Source: Peptoniphilus vaginalis
Lineage (GTDB): Bacteria; Bacillota; Clostridia; Tissierellales; Peptoniphilaceae
Reading direction: 5' to 3'
DNA: 64,000 nucleotides
NCBI RefSeq assembly: GCF_900176605.1
Contig: NZ_FXLP01000002.1
Span: 62,001 to 126,000 of the forward strand
The notes under the pieces: generated by a model
The model's database searches: none
The model's input: the letters and a program-made list of their open reading frames with translations, nothing else
What the model was told of the DNA's origin: nothing
Part shown: positions 1 to 8,284 of the stretch, in pieces
Layout: every line of letters begins with the position of its first letter
Numbering within the stretch: the first letter of the stretch is position 1
Position numbers and translations under genes: made by a program

Positions 1-2
1 AG

Positions 3-47
3 TGGCTTGTTACTCCAAGACCTTCTATTCTGAGAAAGGAATTTTAA
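3..47 (+). CDS. possible 3' end of an upstream gene
   Basis: An open frame enters from the left edge and stops with TAA three bases before the TTG of the ABC permease. Its last residues read VTPRPSILRKEF. The tight spacing would suit the last codons of an upstream operon member, but a second frame is also open here and the fragment is too short to identify. Confidence 0.3.
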   Translation, partial: WLVTPRPSILRKEF

Positions 48-50
48 CAA

Positions 51-815
51 TTGAAGAAAAAACAGGTAAGTATCAAGGATAATATCTCAGCAGCTTCTTT
101 GATAGTAATTATTTTAGTCCTTTGGCACTTTGCAACAACTTATGGTGGAATATCAGCCTTTATGCTTCCAAAACCACTTGATGTAGTAAAGGCCTTTGTA
201 AATGACTTTCCAACAATTTCATCCCACATGGGGACAACCTTGACAGAAGCCTTTTTAGGTTTATCAGTTGGTGTTACTTTAGGATTTCTTGTGGCACTAC
301 TAATGGATTTATCAGACACACTTTATTCAGCCTTTTATCCAATTCTAGTAATTAGTCAGACTGTTCCAACAGTTGCCATTGCACCCCTACTTGTTCTTTG
401 GATGGGTTATGGTGTTATGCCAAAGATTGCCCTAATTGTAATTGGAACTTTCTTTCCAATTGCAGTATCCCTTCTCGAAGCCTTTAAGCAAGTTGATCCA
501 GACAAGACAAAATTATTAAAGGCCATGGGAGCAGGCAAGTATGAAATTTATAAGTACATTAAGTTTCCAGAAAGTCTTACAAACTTTTTTGCTGCCTTTA
601 AGATTGCTGTTTCCTATTCAGTTGTAGGAGCAGTTATTGCCGAATGGTTAGGTGGCTACAAGGGACTTGGAGTATATATGATAAGAGTTCAAAAAAATTA
701 CTCTTTTGACAAGATGTTTGCAGTTATATTTTTAATTTCGGCGATTTCACTTTTCTTGATGAAGTTAGTTAGCTTCATCCAAAGAAGGGTAATGCCGTGG
801 ACGGAGGCAAAATGA
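51..815 (+). CDS. ABC transporter permease, SsuC/ThiX type
   Basis: Inner-membrane permease of about 254 residues with the binding-protein-dependent transport fold and roughly six hydrophobic segments. A cytoplasmic EAA-like loop (EAFKQVDPDKTKLLKAMGA, about residues 143-161) is where the ATPase docks. The start is TTG at 51, preceded by a GAAAGGA ribosome site. Its stop overlaps the ATG of the binding protein (ATGA), and the ATPase follows, so the three form one importer operon. The family includes SsuC, TauC and ThiX. The THI5-like neighbour favours a pyrimidine or thiamine-precursor substrate over a sulfonate, but the substrate is inferred. Confidence 0.88.
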   Translation: MKKKQVSIKDNISAASLIVIILVLWHFATTYGGISAFMLPKPLDVVKAFVNDFPTISSHMGTTLTEAFLGLSVGVTLGFLVALLMDLSDTLYSAFYPILVISQTVPTVAIAPLLVLWMGYGVMPKIALIVIGTFFPIAVSLLEAFKQVDPDKTKLLKAMGAGKYEIYKYIKFPESLTNFFAAFKIAVSYSVVGAVIAEWLGGYKGLGVYMIRVQKNYSFDKMFAVIFLISAISLFLMKLVSFIQRRVMPWTEAK

Positions 816-1831
816 AAAATTTAAGAAAACTATTAATTTTAATCCTTGTTGGACTTTTTCTAACAGGATGTGGCAAGAAAGAAGAAAAAAAATCAGAAGA
901 AGCTAAGAAGCTTCCAAAGGAAAAGGTAAGTTTCCTACTTGACTGGGAACCTAACGTAAACCACGCAGGTCTTTATGTTGCTATGGACAAGGGCTTCTTT
1001 GAAGAAGAAGGCATTGAAGTAGAAGTAAACCAACCACCAGCTAATGGTGCTGAAGCTCTAGTTGCATCAGGTAAGGCTGACTTTGGAGTATCTTACCAAG
1101 ATACAATTGCACCAGCCTTTGCCAGCGATGATCCACTTCCAGTAACAGCAGTGGCAGCTATTATTAACCACAACACTTCAGGAATTATTTCCCTAAAGGA
1201 CAAGGGAATTGAAAGACCAAAGGACATGGAAGGACACAACTACGCAACTTGGGGACTTCCAATTGAGCAAGCAATCCTAAGACAAGTAATAACAGACGAT
1301 GGTGGAGACTTCTCTAAGGTTCAACTTCTTCCAGAAAATGTTGTAAATGCAGTCCAAGCAATTAGTGGAAAGATAGATACAGTTTGGGTATTCTACCAAG
1401 TTGACGGAGTTCTTGCAGCAAAGGAAAATGTGCCAATTAACTACTTCGCATTTAGAGATATTAGTCCAGTTTTTGATTACTACACACCAATCCTTATTGC
1501 AAACAACGACTTCTTAAAGAACAAGGAAGATGTGGCAAAGAGATTTATGCGTGCCTTCGTCAAGGGCTATGAATATGCAGCAAAAAATCCAAAGGAAGCA
1601 GCAGATATCTTAGTTAAGATAAATCCAGAACTTGACAAGGACCTTGTAGAAAAGGGAATGGAATATCTTGCTGACAAGTATCAAGACGACGCAAAATACT
1701 TTGGACAAATTGATCCAGATAGATGGAACAATTTCTACCAATGGTTATGGAAAAATAAATTAATCGACAAAGAAATTCCAAAGAACTTTGGATTCACTGA
1801 CGATTTTGTAAATCCAGAAAAATTAAAATGA
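812..1831 (+). CDS. THI5/NMT1-like ABC substrate-binding lipoprotein
   Basis: Extracellular binding protein of about 339 residues. The start is ATG 812 rather than the earlier in-frame 797, because a CGGAGG site at 802-807 is correctly spaced and ATGA overlaps the permease stop. The N-terminus is a lipoprotein signal with lipobox LTGC, followed by a charged linker. The mature part opens with LDWEPNVNHAGLYVAMDKGF, the pattern of the NMT1/THI5 family that includes ThiY. ThiY-type proteins bind formylaminopyrimidine or HMP. I infer a thiamine-precursor ligand here, though other small heterocycles are possible. Confidence 0.85.
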   Translation: MKNLRKLLILILVGLFLTGCGKKEEKKSEEAKKLPKEKVSFLLDWEPNVNHAGLYVAMDKGFFEEEGIEVEVNQPPANGAEALVASGKADFGVSYQDTIAPAFASDDPLPVTAVAAIINHNTSGIISLKDKGIERPKDMEGHNYATWGLPIEQAILRQVITDDGGDFSKVQLLPENVVNAVQAISGKIDTVWVFYQVDGVLAAKENVPINYFAFRDISPVFDYYTPILIANNDFLKNKEDVAKRFMRAFVKGYEYAAKNPKEAADILVKINPELDKDLVEKGMEYLADKYQDDAKYFGQIDPDRWNNFYQWLWKNKLIDKEIPKNFGFTDDFVNPEKLK

Positions 1832-2580
1832 GTGAAAAAATAGAAATTTTAAGAGTAGACAATGTTTATAAGTCCTTTAACGACAGGTTAGTCTTAAAGG
1901 ACATAAACATAAAATTAAATAAGGGAGAATTAGTTTCTCTCGTGGGAGTTTCTGGTAGTGGTAAGACAACACTCTTTAATATTATTGCAGGACTCTTAGC
2001 ACCAGATGAAGGAAAAGTTTATCTAAAGGGAGAAGACGTCACAGGTAAGGCAGGCAATATTTCCTATATGCTTCAAAAGGACATGCTCCTACCATATATG
2101 ACAATCATCGACAATGTTTCTCTGCCCCTAGTACTTCGTGGCAAAAAGAAAAAAGAAGCCAGGGAAGAAGTGCGAGGACTCTTTGGTGACTTTGGACTAG
2201 AAGGCTGCCAAGAAAAATTTCCTTCACAACTTTCTGGTGGTATGGCACAACGTGCAGCCCTTCTTAGGACCTATGTCTTTTCCAATGAAGTTGCCCTTCT
2301 CGATGAACCCTTTTCTGCCCTTGATGCAATAACAAAGGCATCAATCCACAAGTGGTACAAGAATATAATTAGTGAAATTGGAATATCAACAATTTTTATA
2401 ACCCACGACATAGAAGAGGCAGTTAAGTTGTCAGACAGAATTTATATCATGGGAAAAAATCCAGGAACAATTATAGAAGAAATACAAATCAAAGAAGAAT
2501 TTGATGAAAACTTTTTTGAAGATAAAAAATTTATAGAGTACAAAAAACACATTATAGAAAAACTTGACAAACTTATATGA
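1828..2580 (+). CDS. ABC transporter ATPase, SsuB/ThiZ type
   Basis: Cytoplasmic ATPase of 250 residues powering the importer formed with the two preceding genes. Visible motifs are Walker A GVSGSGKTT, signature LSGGMAQR, Walker B VALLDEPFSALD and the H-loop FITHD. The ATG overlaps the stop of the binding-protein gene by four bases. A strong hairpin terminator begins right after its stop, closing the operon. Confidence 0.9.
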   Translation: MSEKIEILRVDNVYKSFNDRLVLKDINIKLNKGELVSLVGVSGSGKTTLFNIIAGLLAPDEGKVYLKGEDVTGKAGNISYMLQKDMLLPYMTIIDNVSLPLVLRGKKKKEAREEVRGLFGDFGLEGCQEKFPSQLSGGMAQRAALLRTYVFSNEVALLDEPFSALDAITKASIHKWYKNIISEIGISTIFITHDIEEAVKLSDRIYIMGKNPGTIIEEIQIKEEFDENFFEDKKFIEYKKHIIEKLDKLI

Positions 2581-2581
2581 G

Positions 2582-2606
2582 AAGAGGCTTCGGCCTCTTC
2601 TTTTTT
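2582..2606 (+). terminator. intrinsic terminator of the THI5-type ABC operon
   Basis: Perfect stem AAGAGGC/GCCTCTT with a UUCG tetraloop, followed by a run of T, directly after the ATPase stop. Confidence 0.92.
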
Positions 2607-2652
2607 AGCCTTCAATACTTTAAAATTATTACAATTTTATGCAAGAAAAGGT

Positions 2653-2681
2653 TTGCTTTTTTCTTAGTCCAGGAATATAAT
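2653..2681 (+). promoter_or_regulatory. predicted sigma-A promoter of the pxp operon
   Basis: TTGCTT at 2653 and TATAAT at 2676 are separated by 17 bases, about 45 bases before the pxpA start. The -10 is perfect and the -35 weak. Confidence 0.6.
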
Positions 2682-2727
2682 TTAAGCATATTATTGCAAT
2701 GATTTATAAAACAGAAGGAGGAAACAA

Positions 2728-3498
2728 ATGCAATATTTTGTAGATTTAAACAGTGACATTGGTGAATCATTTGGTGCCTATAAGATAGGTATGGACCAAG
2801 AAATTGTAAAATATGTTACTAGTATTAACTGTGCATGTGGTTACCACGCTGGCGACCCACTTATTATGGATGCTACTTGTAAGGCAGCAGCTGATAATAG
2901 AGTAGAAATCGGAGCTCACCCAGGCTATCCAGACCTAATGGGATTTGGCAGAAGAAAACTAGCAGTGACTCCAGAAGAAGCGAGAGCCTATATGCTTTAT
3001 CAAGTTGGAGCACTTTCAGCTTTCGCAAAGGCTCACGGCAAAAAACTTCAACATATGAAACTACACGGTGCATTTTATAACACAGCTTGTAATGATGAAA
3101 AACTTGCAAATGCAGTTTTAGATGCAGTTGAAGAATTTGACAAAGATTTAATTCTAATGGTTCTTAGTGGCTCATACATAGCTAGAGAAGGTAAGAGAAG
3201 AGGACTTAGAGTTGCGCAAGAAGTTTTCGCTGATAGAGGATACAACGAAGATGGAACTCTAGTTAATAGATCTCTACCAGGAGCCTTCGTAAAGGATCCA
3301 AAGGAAGCAATACCAAGAGTTGTTAAGATGATCAAAGAGAACAAGGTAGTAACTGCTAATGGTAAAGAAATTGATATAGTAGCAGATTCAATTTGCGTTC
3401 ATGGAGATAATCCAGAAGCTCTTGAATTCGTAAAGAATATTCGTGAAGGACTAAAGGCTGAAGGTATTGAAATAAAACCTTTAATTAGTTTTTTATAA
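2728..3498 (+). CDS. pxpA: 5-oxoprolinase subunit A (LamB/YcsF family)
   Basis: Subunit of the ATP-dependent prokaryotic 5-oxoprolinase PxpABC, which opens 5-oxoproline to glutamate. The 256-residue protein starts [18 protein letters not shown] and continues with [12 protein letters not shown], both hallmarks of the LamB/YcsF fold. A strong GGAGG precedes the ATG. It is first in an operon with an NRAMP-like transporter, pxpB, pxpC and a DUF1445 gene, the same set as ycsF-ycsG-ycsI-kipI-kipA in Bacillus. Length and motifs are normal. Confidence 0.95.
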   Translation: MQYFVDLNSDIGESFGAYKIGMDQEIVKYVTSINCACGYHAGDPLIMDATCKAAADNRVEIGAHPGYPDLMGFGRRKLAVTPEEARAYMLYQVGALSAFAKAHGKKLQHMKLHGAFYNTACNDEKLANAVLDAVEEFDKDLILMVLSGSYIAREGKRRGLRVAQEVFADRGYNEDGTLVNRSLPGAFVKDPKEAIPRVVKMIKENKVVTANGKEIDIVADSICVHGDNPEALEFVKNIREGLKAEGIEIKPLISFL

Positions 3499-3512
3499 TT
3501 TAGGAGGAAGAA

Positions 3513-4718
3513 ATGAGTAACAATAAAAATAATTTGTCTGTCCTTTTAGGGGCAGCCTTCCTAATGGCAACATCTGCCATAGGACCTGGATTTATGACAC
3601 AAACTGCAACATTTACTACAAAAATTGGAGCAGACTTTGCGGCGGTAATTTTAATTTCAATTATATTTTCTTACATTGCACAACTTAATGTTTGGAGAGT
3701 TATTGCAGTTTCTAAGATGAGAGGTCAAGACATTGCTAACAATGTACTACCTGGTCTTGGATATGTAATTGCCTTCTTAGTAGCTCTTGGTGGCTTGGCA
3801 TTTAACATTGGTAACGTTGGTGGAGCAGGACTTGGACTTAATGTTATCTTTGGTGTAGACGTAAAAATTGGTGCAGCTATTGGTGGAGTTATTGGTATTA
3901 TTCTTTTCTCATCAAAGTCAGCATCTTCTATCATGGACAGAGTAACTCAAGTGCTTGGTGCACTTATGATTATCCTAATTGCTTTTGTTGCAATTAAGAC
4001 ACAACCACCTGTTGGCGAAGCTCTAAAATCATCTGTTAGCCCATCTGGTGGATTTAACAGCATTATTTCTCCAACACTTACACTTATTGGTGGTACTGTT
4101 GGTGGTTATATTATTTTCTCAGGTGGTCACAGACTTATTGACGCTGGTATCACTGGAGAAGAAAATCTTAATCAAGTAACTAAATCCGCTTCTCTAGGTA
4201 TCGGCGTAGCTTTCGTAGTAAGAGTTTTATTATTCCTTGCAATCCTAGGCGTAACAAAGATGGCTGGAGCACAAATTGATCCTGACAATATTGCAGCATC
4301 TTCTTTCTTAGCAGCTTCAGGTGTTGTTGGTTATAAGATTTTTGGTTTTGTATTTGCAGCAGCAGCCTTCACTTCTGTAGTAGGTGCAGCATATACTTCA
4401 GTATCTTTCCTAAAGACTTTATTCAAATTTGTAGCTGATCACGAAAATATGGTTACAATTGCCTTTATCGTAATTTCTACAATTATGTTCATCTTTATTG
4501 GACAACCACAAACTCTACTAGTTGTAGTTGGTACACTTAACGGATTTATCCTTCCAATTACACTTGCAGTAATCCTACTTGCATCTAAGAACAAGAAAAT
4601 CGTTGGCGACTATGTTCACTCTAATGTACTTTTCATCTTAGGTTGGATCGTAGTAGCAGTAACTGCTTTCATGGGAGCACAAACTGTAATCGCAAACCTT
4701 GGAAAATTATTTGGTTAA
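3513..4718 (+). CDS. NRAMP-like transporter (YcsG type), metal motif absent
   Basis: Integral membrane protein of 401 residues with about eleven hydrophobic segments, resembling the NRAMP/YcsG family. The first segment reads AIGPGFMTQTATFTTK: the GPG that precedes the metal motif of true NRAMP carriers is kept, but the metal-binding DPGN that should follow is not visible, nor is a later MPH motif. It sits between pxpA and pxpB with a TAGGAGGAAG ribosome site, so co-transcription with 5-oxoprolinase is very likely. From context it may import 5-oxoproline or a related acid rather than Mn or Fe. The family call is firm; the substrate is inference. Confidence 0.85.
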   Translation: MSNNKNNLSVLLGAAFLMATSAIGPGFMTQTATFTTKIGADFAAVILISIIFSYIAQLNVWRVIAVSKMRGQDIANNVLPGLGYVIAFLVALGGLAFNIGNVGGAGLGLNVIFGVDVKIGAAIGGVIGIILFSSKSASSIMDRVTQVLGALMIILIAFVAIKTQPPVGEALKSSVSPSGGFNSIISPTLTLIGGTVGGYIIFSGGHRLIDAGITGEENLNQVTKSASLGIGVAFVVRVLLFLAILGVTKMAGAQIDPDNIAASSFLAASGVVGYKIFGFVFAAAAFTSVVGAAYTSVSFLKTLFKFVADHENMVTIAFIVISTIMFIFIGQPQTLLVVVGTLNGFILPITLAVILLASKNKKIVGDYVHSNVLFILGWIVVAVTAFMGAQTVIANLGKLFG

Positions 4719-4753
4719 TAAGAGATATTTTGACATAAGTATAGGAGCAAAAA

Positions 4754-5500
4754 ATGTATGATAAAATAAAATTTCTAACTGCTGGTGACTCTGCCATAGT
4801 TATGGAATTTGGCAACACTATTGAAAAAGAAATAAACGCCAGAATTGCCGCAGTTGTAGAAAGTTTAAAAAAGAAAAATATTGATGGTATCTTGGACATT
4901 TTGCCAACCTACAGGTCCATTTTAATTAATTATGACCCAGTAAAGATTTCCTATGACGAAATGCTTGATACCCTAAAGGGACTTAGCAAGGCTGACTCAG
5001 GGGAACAAAGTGACGAAGTTAGACTTATTGAAATCCCAACACTTTATGGCGGCGAATATGGTCCAGATATTGACTTTGTAGCTGAAAACGCAAAATTATC
5101 TAAAGAAGAAGTTATAAAGATTCACTCTGGAACAGATTATTTAGTTTATATGATGGGCTTTATGCCAGGCTTTACTTATCTTGGTGGACTTGATGAGAGA
5201 ATTGCAACTCCAAGATTAAAGAGCCCAAGATTAAAAATAGAACCAGGTTCAGTTGGTATAGCAGCTAATCAAACTGGTATGTACCCACTTGAATCACCTG
5301 GAGGCTGGCAACTAATAGGAAGAACTCCACTTAAGCTTTTTGATGACACTAAAGAACCACCTGTATTCATCCAAGCTGGTGACTACATTAGATATGTCTC
5401 AGTAAATCAAGAAGAATATGACAGGATCAAAGATGAAGTGGAAAAAGATACCTACAAGGTTTCAATTAAGAAGGTAAAGAGGGGTGATCTTCATGAGTAG
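4754..5500 (+). CDS. pxpB: 5-oxoprolinase subunit B (KipI family)
   Basis: PxpB/KipI subunit of 248 residues, acting with PxpA and PxpC. The diagnostic core is YMMGFMPGFTYLGGLDERIA, followed by PRLKIEPGSVGIAANQTGMYP. In Bacillus the homologue KipI was first described as an inhibitor of the sporulation kinase KinA, but the oxoprolinase role fits this operon better. The start is ATG at 4754 after GGAG. Its last eight bases overlap the start of pxpC, suggesting translational coupling. Confidence 0.93.
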   Translation: MYDKIKFLTAGDSAIVMEFGNTIEKEINARIAAVVESLKKKNIDGILDILPTYRSILINYDPVKISYDEMLDTLKGLSKADSGEQSDEVRLIEIPTLYGGEYGPDIDFVAENAKLSKEEVIKIHSGTDYLVYMMGFMPGFTYLGGLDERIATPRLKSPRLKIEPGSVGIAANQTGMYPLESPGGWQLIGRTPLKLFDDTKEPPVFIQAGDYIRYVSVNQEEYDRIKDEVEKDTYKVSIKKVKRGDLHE

Positions 5501-6437
5501 TATTGATGTAATTAACGGTGGGATTCTCACAACAATTCAAGATTCTGGTAGATATGGCTACCAAGAACTAGGTATACCTACATCAGGTGTCATGGATGAT
5601 TACAACTACAGACTTGCAAATATCTTAGTTGGAAATAAACTTGACGAAGCTGTCCTTGAAATGACTTATTTCGGACCAACTCTTAAGTTTAACGAAGACC
5701 TTACACTTGCAATAACAGGTTCTGATATGAATCCCAAAATAAATGGTCAGCCTGCTCCAATGTTCGAAACTATTAAGCTTAAGGCTGGAGACACTTTACA
5801 ATTTGGCAAGGTTAATGAAGGTGTTAGAGGATACCTTGCCTTTGGTGGCTCTATAGATGTACCAGTGGTCAATGGTTCAAAGTCAACTCACATAAAGACA
5901 AAAATGGGTGGAATTGACGGAAGAGCCTTAAAGCCTAAGGACACATTAAATATTGTAGGCTCAAAGGATAAGACAATGAGAAAAATACCTGAAAAGTATC
6001 TTCCTAAGTTTAAACACTGCAACCTTTTAAGAGTTGTCCTTGGACCACAAGACGACTACTTCACTGAAAAGGGGATCCATGACCTATTTAGATCAGGTGG
6101 TTACCAAGTGACTAAAGACTTTGACAGGATGGGAATTAGACTAAAGGGAACTTCAATCGAACACAAAGAAACTGCAGATATTATTTCTGACGGAACGACT
6201 TTTGGTTCAATCCAAGTACCTGCAAATGGTCAACCAATTATTCTTGTAGCAGACAGGCAAACTACTGGTGGCTATACAAAGATTGGTAACGTAATAACAC
6301 CAGACCTCTATAAGCTTGCTCAAATGTCCTTCTTAGATAAAGTTTTATTCCAAAAAGTTACTATCGAAGAAGCACAAAAGGCAACTCTTGACTACAAGAA
6401 TAAATTTGAAACAATTAAGAAGGAGTCTGTAATATGA
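5493..6437 (+). CDS. pxpC: 5-oxoprolinase subunit C (KipA/biotin-dependent carboxyltransferase-like)
   Basis: PxpC/KipA subunit of 314 residues. The start is ATG 5493 rather than the upstream in-frame GTG 5484, because GAGGGGTGAT lies just before it. The N-terminal pattern GGILTTIQDSGRYGYQELG is typical of the family, which is related to the AHS2 domain of urea amidolyase. It completes the PxpABC complex. The stop overlaps the ATG of the DUF1445 gene by four bases. Confidence 0.93.
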   Translation: MSSIDVINGGILTTIQDSGRYGYQELGIPTSGVMDDYNYRLANILVGNKLDEAVLEMTYFGPTLKFNEDLTLAITGSDMNPKINGQPAPMFETIKLKAGDTLQFGKVNEGVRGYLAFGGSIDVPVVNGSKSTHIKTKMGGIDGRALKPKDTLNIVGSKDKTMRKIPEKYLPKFKHCNLLRVVLGPQDDYFTEKGIHDLFRSGGYQVTKDFDRMGIRLKGTSIEHKETADIISDGTTFGSIQVPANGQPIILVADRQTTGGYTKIGNVITPDLYKLAQMSFLDKVLFQKVTIEEAQKATLDYKNKFETIKKESVI

Positions 6438-7189
6438 AGCTAAGTGAACTTGGTAAATTACACCCAAGAGAAGTAAGAGAACTTATTAGAAAGGGAGAAG
6501 TTGATCTTCCAACTTCAGGCATGAGTGAAGGCTACCTACAAGCTAACCTTGCAATCCTTCCAAAGAAATATGCCTACGACTTTCTATTATTTGCTCAAAG
6601 AAATCCAAAGCCTTGTCCAATTCTTGAAGTTCTTGATGAAGGAAGCCCTCTTACAAAGATAATGGCTGACGGTGCAGACATAAGGACAGACGTGCCAAGG
6701 TATAGGATATATAAAAATGGCGAATTTGTTGAAGAAGTTAAGGACCTTAAAGACGTGTGGCAAGATGACTTTGTTACTTTCGTTATTGGATGTTCCTTCT
6801 CCTTTGAAAAAGCCATGCTAGAAGCTGATGTACCTGTAAGACACATTGAGGATGAGCACAATGTTCCGATGTATATCACAAACCTTGCGACAGAACCAGC
6901 TGGTATCTTCCATGGAAATACAGTTGTATCTATGAGACCAGTTCCTTACAAGGATGTTGTAAAAGCAACAACTGTTACAGCAAGATTCCCAGCAACTCAC
7001 GGAGCACCAGTTCACATTGGTGACCCATCTGTAATTGAAATCAAAGAAGGAGAAGTGCCAGTATTTTGGGCTTGTGGAGTAACACCTCAAGCAGTAGCTA
7101 TGGCATCTAAACCTGAAATTATGATTACACACGCTCCAGGTTACATGCTTATCTTAGATAAAAAAGACGCTTACGTTTCAGTATTTTAA
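6434..7189 (+). CDS. DUF1445 / D-glutamate cyclase-like protein (YcsI family)
   Basis: YcsI-family protein of 251 residues, often annotated as a putative hydro-lyase. The related domain of mammalian DGLUCY converts D-glutamate to 5-oxo-D-proline. Family-like segments visible are LHPREVRELIRKGE near the start, FVIGCSFSFEKAM in the middle and CGVTPQAVAMASKP near the end. It is the last gene of the oxoprolinase operon, overlapping pxpC by four bases, and a terminator follows. A link between D-glutamate or oxoproline and glutamate supply is therefore likely, but the reaction has not been shown for this protein. Confidence 0.87.
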   Translation: MKLSELGKLHPREVRELIRKGEVDLPTSGMSEGYLQANLAILPKKYAYDFLLFAQRNPKPCPILEVLDEGSPLTKIMADGADIRTDVPRYRIYKNGEFVEEVKDLKDVWQDDFVTFVIGCSFSFEKAMLEADVPVRHIEDEHNVPMYITNLATEPAGIFHGNTVVSMRPVPYKDVVKATTVTARFPATHGAPVHIGDPSVIEIKEGEVPVFWACGVTPQAVAMASKPEIMITHAPGYMLILDKKDAYVSVF

Positions 7190-7202
7190 ATAAAATTAAT
7201 TT

Positions 7203-7231
7203 ATCTGCCAGGGAAACTTGGCAGATTTTTT
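7203..7231 (+). terminator. terminator of the oxoprolinase operon
   Basis: Stem ATCTGCCA/TGGCAGAT with an eight-base loop and a T run, directly after the DUF1445 gene. Confidence 0.9.
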
Positions 7232-7256
7232 CTGTTTAAAATTTGTAAGTTTATAT

Positions 7257-7285
7257 TTGTTGATTAAGTAAGCAAGGTGTATAAT
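7257..7285 (+). promoter_or_regulatory. predicted promoter of the small lipoprotein gene
   Basis: TTGTTG at 7257 and TATAAT at 7280 with a 17-base spacer, 36 bases before the ATG. Confidence 0.6.
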
Positions 7286-7320
7286 TAGATAAAGTAATAA
7301 AGTATGAAGGAGTCCTTTCT

Positions 7321-7803
7321 ATGAAAAAATATTTCAAAATTTTATTAGTCTTTGCAGGTTTAATACTTTTACTCACTGGATGCGGGAACAAATCTCTTTA
7401 TTCTATGAAGACAGATTTGTCCAATGAAAAGGGCTTAGAGAAATTAATTGGAAGCATGGACTGGGGACCTTATAAGCTTGAAGGTGTAAAGATAAAAGAT
7501 AAGGCTTTAGAAATTAAATTAAGTGGCAAAGCAAAAGCAAATCAAGATGAGGCATTTAAGACAAGCTTTATAAATGGAGTGGTCTTACTTGTCTTAACTG
7601 ATGCAGAAGAAGTTAAGTATTCTGAAGAAGACTTATACTTTGGTTTCATTGACAAGGACCTTGCCAATGAAGCTTTGAAAATCAAGTATGGGAAAGAAGT
7701 AGATGATTATAAGAAGAGCCAAGAGGACTTTGACAAATTAATTGAAAGTCTAAAAAATGAAAAATTTGAAGCTGGCGCTGCTAAGTTTGAAATGATGGAG
7801 TAG
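7321..7803 (+). CDS. small lipoprotein of unknown function
   Basis: A 160-residue protein with a clear lipoprotein signal: MKKYFK, a hydrophobic stretch and lipobox LTGC at about residues 18-21. The mature part is charged, without recognised catalytic motifs; it has the appearance of a small alpha/beta domain. It has its own predicted promoter and a GAAGGAG ribosome site, so it is probably transcribed alone. I do not recognise the family with confidence. Confidence 0.75.
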   Translation: MKKYFKILLVFAGLILLLTGCGNKSLYSMKTDLSNEKGLEKLIGSMDWGPYKLEGVKIKDKALEIKLSGKAKANQDEAFKTSFINGVVLLVLTDAEEVKYSEEDLYFGFIDKDLANEALKIKYGKEVDDYKKSQEDFDKLIESLKNEKFEAGAAKFEMME

Positions 7804-7827
7804 AGCGTAGTTAGAATTTTTTAATTT

Positions 7828-7874
7828 CATCCTCAAATATGATATTATATTTTGTAGCTTATAAGTTGAGGATG
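7828..7874 (+). promoter_or_regulatory. inverted repeat around the -10 and ribosome site of the DUF1294 gene
   Basis: CATCCTCAA at 7828-7836 and TTGAGGATG at 7866-7874 are perfect 9-base inverted copies. An extended -10 (TGaTATTAT, 7841-7848) lies between them, and the right copy contains the ribosome site GAGGATG. It could be an operator, or on readthrough RNA a hairpin hiding the ribosome site. Confidence 0.5.
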
Positions 7875-7879
7875 ATTTA

Positions 7880-8125
7880 ATGGAAAATATTTATATAGTG
7901 ATAATCTTAAACTTAATGAATTTTATTCTTTATGGCTTGGATAAGTTTAAGGCTAAGCACAAGATGTGGAGGATAAGCGAGAAGACTCTCTTGATCTTTT
8001 CTCTTGTGGCAGGTCTTGGTGGTCTTGCAGGAATGGAATTTTTCAGTCACAAGACTCGCGAGAAGAAGTTTTATCTCGCAAACTTTATGGGAATACTTGC
8101 GACAATTTACCTGACATTAAAATAA
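7880..8125 (+). CDS. DUF1294 family small membrane protein
   Basis: An 81-residue protein with about three hydrophobic segments (IVIILNLMNFILYGLDKFKA, LLIFSLVAGLGGLAGM, FYLANFMGILATIYLTL). The YGLDKFKA...GGLAGMEFFSHKTREKKF pattern is that of DUF1294, small membrane proteins of unknown role. It starts at ATG 7880 after GAGGATG and ends at a strong terminator. A different overlapping frame over the same bases has no ribosome site. Confidence 0.82.
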   Translation: MENIYIVIILNLMNFILYGLDKFKAKHKMWRISEKTLLIFSLVAGLGGLAGMEFFSHKTREKKFYLANFMGILATIYLTLK

Positions 8126-8154
8126 GGATGCCTAGTTGGAGGGGCATCCTTTTT
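8124..8154 (+). terminator. terminator after the DUF1294 gene
   Basis: Stem AAGGATGCC/GGCATCCTT with a nine-base loop, then TTTTT. Confidence 0.88.
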
Positions 8155-8284
8155 GCTTGCAATAATTTATTAAGTCATAGGTCAAGAGGAAAAATTTAAA
8201 ATCAACTAACAAATAAAAAATGAAAATTTAAAATCAATTAAGAAGTCAAAAATAAAAACCTAAGTAGTTTATAAAATTTAAAAT
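8155..8284. repeat. AT-rich spacer with two imperfect direct repeats
   Basis: Two near-copies of AAATTTAAAATCAAyTAA occur about 32 bases apart between the converging DUF1294 and HEPN-nuclease genes. No gene or clear terminator for the reverse-strand gene was found. Confidence 0.45.

Noticed and set aside
3513-4718. Manganese transporter MntH
   Set aside because: The DPGN and MPH metal-binding motifs are not found and the operon is for oxoproline use.
7966-8199. 77-codon ORF overlapping the DUF1294 gene
   Set aside because: It is another frame of that gene, lacks a ribosome site and runs through the terminator.
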